A stretch of 64,000 nt of DNA from NCBI RefSeq assembly GCF_003182355.1, contig NZ_QGTW01000018.1, positions 1 through 64,000 on the forward strand, read 5' to 3'. This stretch comes from Cytobacillus oceanisediminis. Its GTDB lineage: Bacteria > Bacillota > Bacilli > Bacillales > Cytobacillaceae. Made by a program: the position numbers and the translations under genes. The notes beneath the pieces are model-generated. The model saw only the letters and a program-made list of their open reading frames with translations. It had not been told where the DNA came from and searched no databases. Below, one piece after another: positions 60,807 through 64,000 of this stretch (the first letter of the stretch is position 1; every line of letters begins with the position of its first letter).

Positions 60807-60921
60807 AATGAAGTACGCGGCTTAAAAAGGAGCTTTGTTTTTCATATAACTCATTGGTCTGCTTCTCCTTCATGCTTATATATCGATCATGAAACAGAAA
60901 GCTGATTATCATCGTAATCAT
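60805..60921 (-). CDS. possible 38-aa peptide
   Basis: Begins MITMIISFLFHDRYISMKEK, a short hydrophobic start then a charged helix (EKQTNELYEKQSSF). AAAAGGAGAG lies seven bases before the ATG, and a T-rich terminator follows the stop codon. A competing 13-codon frame begins at the preceding ATG. I do not recognise it. Confidence 0.42.
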   Translation of the reverse strand: MITMIISFLFHDRYISMKEKQTNELYEKQSSFLSRVLH

Positions 60922-61047
60922 TTTCCATCTCTCCTTTTCCAATTTATAACCTAATTATAGGGGAGTTTTAAAGGAGGGATAACAATCATTAGAAGTGAAT
61001 ACTTTCATTCTTAAGTCTGATCTTCTGCTTCATCCCGAGAAGGATAA

Positions 61048-61077
61048 AAAATAAACCGGCCTTTGCCAGGCCGGCTT
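61048..61077 (-). terminator. terminator of ptsHI
   Basis: AGCCGGCCT and AGGCCGGTT arms, then a T-rich run on the minus strand, about 110 bases behind ptsI. Confidence 0.85.
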
Positions 61078-61186
61078 AAAAAGGGGGGAAAATGAGAATG
61101 ATCAGCTTACTTAAGTCTTACCTAAGTGCTTACTTCTTATTTACCCGGGAAACCTTATTTAAAACTTTTATTTTATTTCAGTTTGA

Positions 61187-62902
61187 TTACAAGTTTGTTG
61201 CTTCTTTTACAGCTTGTACTACTTCTTCGGCTGTATTCATGTGAAGCGCTCTTTCTGCCAGTGCTTGCATGTCCTTTTGGTTAAGGTGGCTGATTTGGGA
61301 ACGCGCCTTCAATATTGAAGTAGCACTCATTGAGAACTCATCAAGCCCCAATCCTAAAAGCAATGGGATCGCTGTTTCGTCCCCAGCCATTTCTCCGCAC
61401 ATGCCAGCCCATTTTCCTTCTTTATGAGCTGCGTCGATTACCATTTTAACCAATCGCAAAATCGCTGGGTTATACGGCTGGTAAAGGTAAGATACACGCT
61501 CATTCATCCTGTCTGCAGCCATAGTGTATTGAATCAAGTCGTTTGTTCCAACACTGAAGAAATCGACTTCTTTTGCAAATTGCTCAGCCATAACTGCAGT
61601 TGAAGGAATTTCGACCATAATCCCAATTTCAATATGGTCTGCAACCTTTGTTCCTTCGCTTACAAGCTTTTGCTTTTCTTCTTCGAGGATTGCTTTGCCT
61701 TGGCGGAATTCATCAAGTGTAGCAATCATCGGGAACATGATTTTCAGGTTTCCAAAAGAGCTGGCTCTTAACAAAGCTCTTAATTGAGTCCGGAAAATAT
61801 CCTGTTCTTCCAGACATAAGCGGATTGCACGGAAACCAAGGAATGGGTTCATTTCCTTTGGAAGATTTAAATATGGAAGCTCTTTGTCCCCGCCTATATC
61901 CAATGTGCGGACAACAACCGGTTTTCCTTCCATGCCTTCAAGGACAGCTTTATAGGATTCGAACTGCTCCTCTTCAGTTGGAAGCTGGTCTCTTCCCATA
62001 TATAAAAATTCGGTACGGTAAAGGCCTATGCCTTCGCCGCCATTTCCAATTACACCTTTAAGATCTTTTGGAGTACCAATGTTGGCAGCCAATTCAACAT
62101 GGTGGCCATCAGCAGAAACTGATTTTTCGTTAACAAGCTTGGCCCACTCAACCTTTTGCTCCTCAAACTTGCGATGTTCTTCTTTATACTCAGCTACTGC
62201 CTCTGGAGTAGGATTAATATGTACAAGGCCTTTTAATCCATCCACAATGACTAGGTCGCCATTTTTAATTTGCTTCGTTGATTCCTTTGTGCCCACAACA
62301 GCTGGGATTTCCATGGAACGGGCCATGATGGCAGAGTGCGAAGTTCTGCCTCCAATATCAGTTGTAAACCCTTTAACAAATTGGCGGTTTAACTGAGCCG
62401 TATCGGAAGGAGTCAAATCTTCAGCAATGATGATCACTTCTTCAGCTATCATGCTTGGATTGGCAATTTGAACGCCAAGTAAATGGGAAAGTACACGTTT
62501 GGTTACGTCACGGATATCCGCAGCACGTTCTTTCATGTATTCATTGTCCATTTGTTCAAACATTGTAATGAACATATCTGCTGTTTCTTTTAAAGCGGAT
62601 TCAGCATTGACTTTATCGGTCTTAATTTTATCTTCAATAGGCGAGATTAATTCCGGATCGCTCAGGACCAGCAGGTGAGCATCGAAAATAGCCGCTTTAT
62701 CGGCGCCAAGCTCTTTATGGGCATTATCGCGGATTATTTCTAATTCACCTTTAGATGCAGTTAAGGCAGCCTGGAAGCGTTCAACCTCCTGTGCAGCATC
62801 TTCTACTGTCTTTTTGCCAAAAGAAAGATCCGGCTCTACCAAACGGTATGCTTTAGCTATTGCGATACCGCTTGATGCCGCAATTCCATTTAAAAAGCTC
62901 AT
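61187..62902 (-). CDS. ptsI: PTS enzyme I
   Basis: A 571-residue phosphoenolpyruvate-protein phosphotransferase, which passes phosphate from PEP to HPr. Active His in GGRTSHSAIMARSMEIP near residue 188, PEP-binding DIGGDKELPYL and DFFSVGTNDLIQYTMAADR, and the C-terminal Cys in GMCGEMAGD are intact. The start overlaps the ptsH stop codon (TAATG), so translation is coupled. Confidence 0.98.
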   Translation of the reverse strand: MSFLNGIAASSGIAIAKAYRLVEPDLSFGKKTVEDAAQEVERFQAALTASKGELEIIRDNAHKELGADKAAIFDAHLLVLSDPELISPIEDKIKTDKVNAESALKETADMFITMFEQMDNEYMKERAADIRDVTKRVLSHLLGVQIANPSMIAEEVIIIAEDLTPSDTAQLNRQFVKGFTTDIGGRTSHSAIMARSMEIPAVVGTKESTKQIKNGDLVIVDGLKGLVHINPTPEAVAEYKEEHRKFEEQKVEWAKLVNEKSVSADGHHVELAANIGTPKDLKGVIGNGGEGIGLYRTEFLYMGRDQLPTEEEQFESYKAVLEGMEGKPVVVRTLDIGGDKELPYLNLPKEMNPFLGFRAIRLCLEEQDIFRTQLRALLRASSFGNLKIMFPMIATLDEFRQGKAILEEEKQKLVSEGTKVADHIEIGIMVEIPSTAVMAEQFAKEVDFFSVGTNDLIQYTMAADRMNERVSYLYQPYNPAILRLVKMVIDAAHKEGKWAGMCGEMAGDETAIPLLLGLGLDEFSMSATSILKARSQISHLNQKDMQALAERALHMNTAEEVVQAVKEATNL

Positions 62903-63168
62903 TATTCAGCTAAACCTTCTTTTTTCAATGTTTCTTCAAGGCTATTAAGAGCATCCTGCTCATCGTTGCCTTCAGCAATGATCGTGATATCTGCACCTTG
63001 TCCAACGCCTAAAGACATAACACCCATGATTGATTTCAAGTTTACTTTCTTTTCTTTGTACTCCAGGTGGATTTCAGAATCGAACTTGCTTGCTGCTTGT
63101 ACAAGCATTGTAGCCGGACGAGCGTGAATTCCTGTTTCTGCAGTTACTTTGAATTGTTTTTGAACCAT
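62902..63168 (-). CDS. ptsH: phosphocarrier protein HPr
   Basis: An 88-residue PTS carrier with the catalytic His15 (TGIHARPATML) and the regulatory Ser46 (NLKSIMGVMSLG), the target of HPr kinase; HPr(Ser-P) is the CcpA corepressor. AAGGAG precedes the ATG. ptsG, upstream in B. subtilis, is absent; a 399-base gap with a cre-like site precedes the gene. Confidence 0.98.
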   Translation of the reverse strand: MVQKQFKVTAETGIHARPATMLVQAASKFDSEIHLEYKEKKVNLKSIMGVMSLGVGQGADITIIAEGNDEQDALNSLEETLKKEGLAE

Positions 63169-63567
63169 ATTGGATCAATCTCCTTCTTATAAAATAAATT
63201 TTAAATTAAGTTAAGATGTGCAAGGCGTTGCCCCACTAACTTAAAAAAGCGCGGAACCGGAAAAATATTTGCGATAACAGCAGCAGGAAGAAATTATTAA
63301 AATCATGCCGGGATCTTTCTGTCCTATATGCTGTTTTATTTTTTCCAATGGCCATTTATTCATGTATTGTAATCGGGAAATTTTCCCGGCAAATATTTAA
63401 GTCATCAGACAACTTACATCTCAGACAAAAGAATAGCATTTCAGATACATTTAGACAATGAAAAAACCTTAATTTTTCGGGTTTGTTCACACTTTTTTCA
63501 GTTAAACGCTTTCATTTTCCAATCATTTCTTGTCTTTTAGCTCATACCAGTAAATGTTAGTTCCTAT
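63169..63567 (-). other. upstream region of ptsH
   Basis: Contains CGGGAAA-T-TTTCCCG (63374-63388), a perfect 15-base palindrome, and the cre-like site. Direct repeats of CAGACAA occur near 63407 and 63432. No clear promoter could be fixed. Confidence 0.45.
63501..63514 (-). promoter_or_regulatory. cre-like CcpA site upstream of ptsH
   Basis: TGAAAGCGTTTAAC on the minus strand fits TGWAARCGYTWNCW at 12 of 14 positions, with the same deviation (AAC end) as the site in sr1. Confidence 0.45.
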
Positions 63568-63870
63568 TCAGTTTCTTTTCCTTATAACGGGATGATACTT
63601 ATTCCGCTTTCGCAACGTTTTCGCTTTTTCTTTATAGTGCAAAATATTGTAGCTAATTCTCATTTTTGAAATGGTGCCTTTCAGGGCTGTTGCATGATCT
63701 TCTTCTTTGCCGGTATAAATATTAACAAGGTCCGCAACCGAGCGTGCCAGCATTTCGATTACGTTCTTTAAGTCTTCCGGGTTATAAGCAATATTGTCTT
63801 CCATTAATTTCTCCAAAATATCATCCGATAGGCATTTCACTCTGTTCGCTCTTTCTTTTTCCAAATTCAT
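63568..63870 (-). CDS. conserved hypothetical protein, 100 aa
   Basis: A helical, basic soluble protein (VKCLSDDILEKLMEDNIAY near the start; C-terminus KAKTLRKRNKYHPVIRKRN). AAAGGCGGG precedes the ATG. I do not recognise it. It lies upstream of ptsH on the same strand, about 400 bases away, so a shared transcript is unlikely. Confidence 0.65.
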   Translation of the reverse strand: MNLEKERANRVKCLSDDILEKLMEDNIAYNPEDLKNVIEMLARSVADLVNIYTGKEEDHATALKGTISKMRISYNILHYKEKAKTLRKRNKYHPVIRKRN

Positions 63871-64000
63871 TTTTTATCCCGCCTTTATTTATTGATGCTT
63901 AAAATATATGCGGGGGAAAAGAGTGAAATGCTGCAAGTGAGGGGATCCACCCCTTTAATGTTATTTTCCTTCAGGCAAAAATTGTGCATCTTGATTAAAG

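Noticed and set aside
1..64000. Insertion sequences, prophage, tRNA or rRNA genes
   Set aside because: No transposase, integrase, phage structural protein, tRNA cloverleaf or rRNA sequence was recognised.

Overview
The window looks like a chromosomal segment of a spore-forming, low-GC Bacillaceae (Bacillus / Cytobacillus-like). The evidence is protein content (a YjcZ-like peptide, YkyA, SR1P, a SASP-like protein), strong AGGAGG-type ribosome binding sites, frequent TTG starts, and gene order. Read in reverse, the order follows the Bacillus subtilis ptsHI to ylaH region closely. I see no rRNA, tRNA, prophage, transposase or CRISPR, so this is core chromosome with local insertions and losses. 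Genus is inferred, not proven.

Layout. 1-9 kb: ylaH, typA, ylaF, ykzC, suhB (yktC), ykzI, yktB, yktA, a nitronate monooxygenase and speA, with the dual-function RNA SR1 / peptide SR1P converging on speA. 9-14.6 kb: small conserved proteins, a lipoprotein polysaccharide deacetylase, a BCCT glycine-betaine-type transporter and slp. 14.6-21.2 kb: pdhABCD, interrupted between pdhB and pdhC by two repeat elements, with a long structured leader in front of pdhA, then ykyA. 21.4-28.7 kb: YjcZ-like peptide, defB, ykrA, a DMT transporter, a possible 23-residue peptide gene, rpoY-rnjA, ktrC and a DUF4349 lipoprotein. 28.7-38.9 kb: a heterodimeric ABC exporter, ykuV, ykuU, ykuT, dapL, dapH, ccpC and a TSUP transporter. 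39-52 kb: DHA2 efflux pump, darB, small proteins, ykuJ, MBL hydrolase, glutaredoxin-like protein, ykuI, C39-like lipoprotein, fadH, ykuE, ykuD, PadR regulator plus MFS, ykyB. 52-64 kb: cheV, a UMF1-type MFS protein, TetR, DinB, RDD protein, patA, a SASP-like gene, ykwC, lipoprotein, ptsI and ptsH.

Themes. Central carbon control is dense: PTS, pyruvate dehydrogenase, CcpC (with its own ATAA-N7-TTAT box), SR1, and a perfect Rex-type operator at 56.7 kb. Second-messenger proteins cluster: DarB and KtrC (c-di-AMP) and YkuI (c-di-GMP). RNA turnover (RNase J1) is coupled to the RNA polymerase epsilon subunit. Envelope proteins (YkuD, YkuE, deacetylase, DapH/DapL) also recur.

The least explained structures are non-coding: (1) a degenerate, about 20-21-bp periodic array of TTTTGCG-like units at 58.35-58.80 kb; (2) a dispersed 160-230-bp element with about 13-bp terminal inverted repeats, five copies plus one solo end, mostly between convergent genes; (3) a 110-bp long-hairpin repeat present twice in opposite orientation; (4) several strong palindromes at promoters (ykuU, rpoY, padR, fadH, suhB). 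Coordinates of starts were re-chosen where a ribosome binding site pointed to an internal ATG, GTG or TTG.
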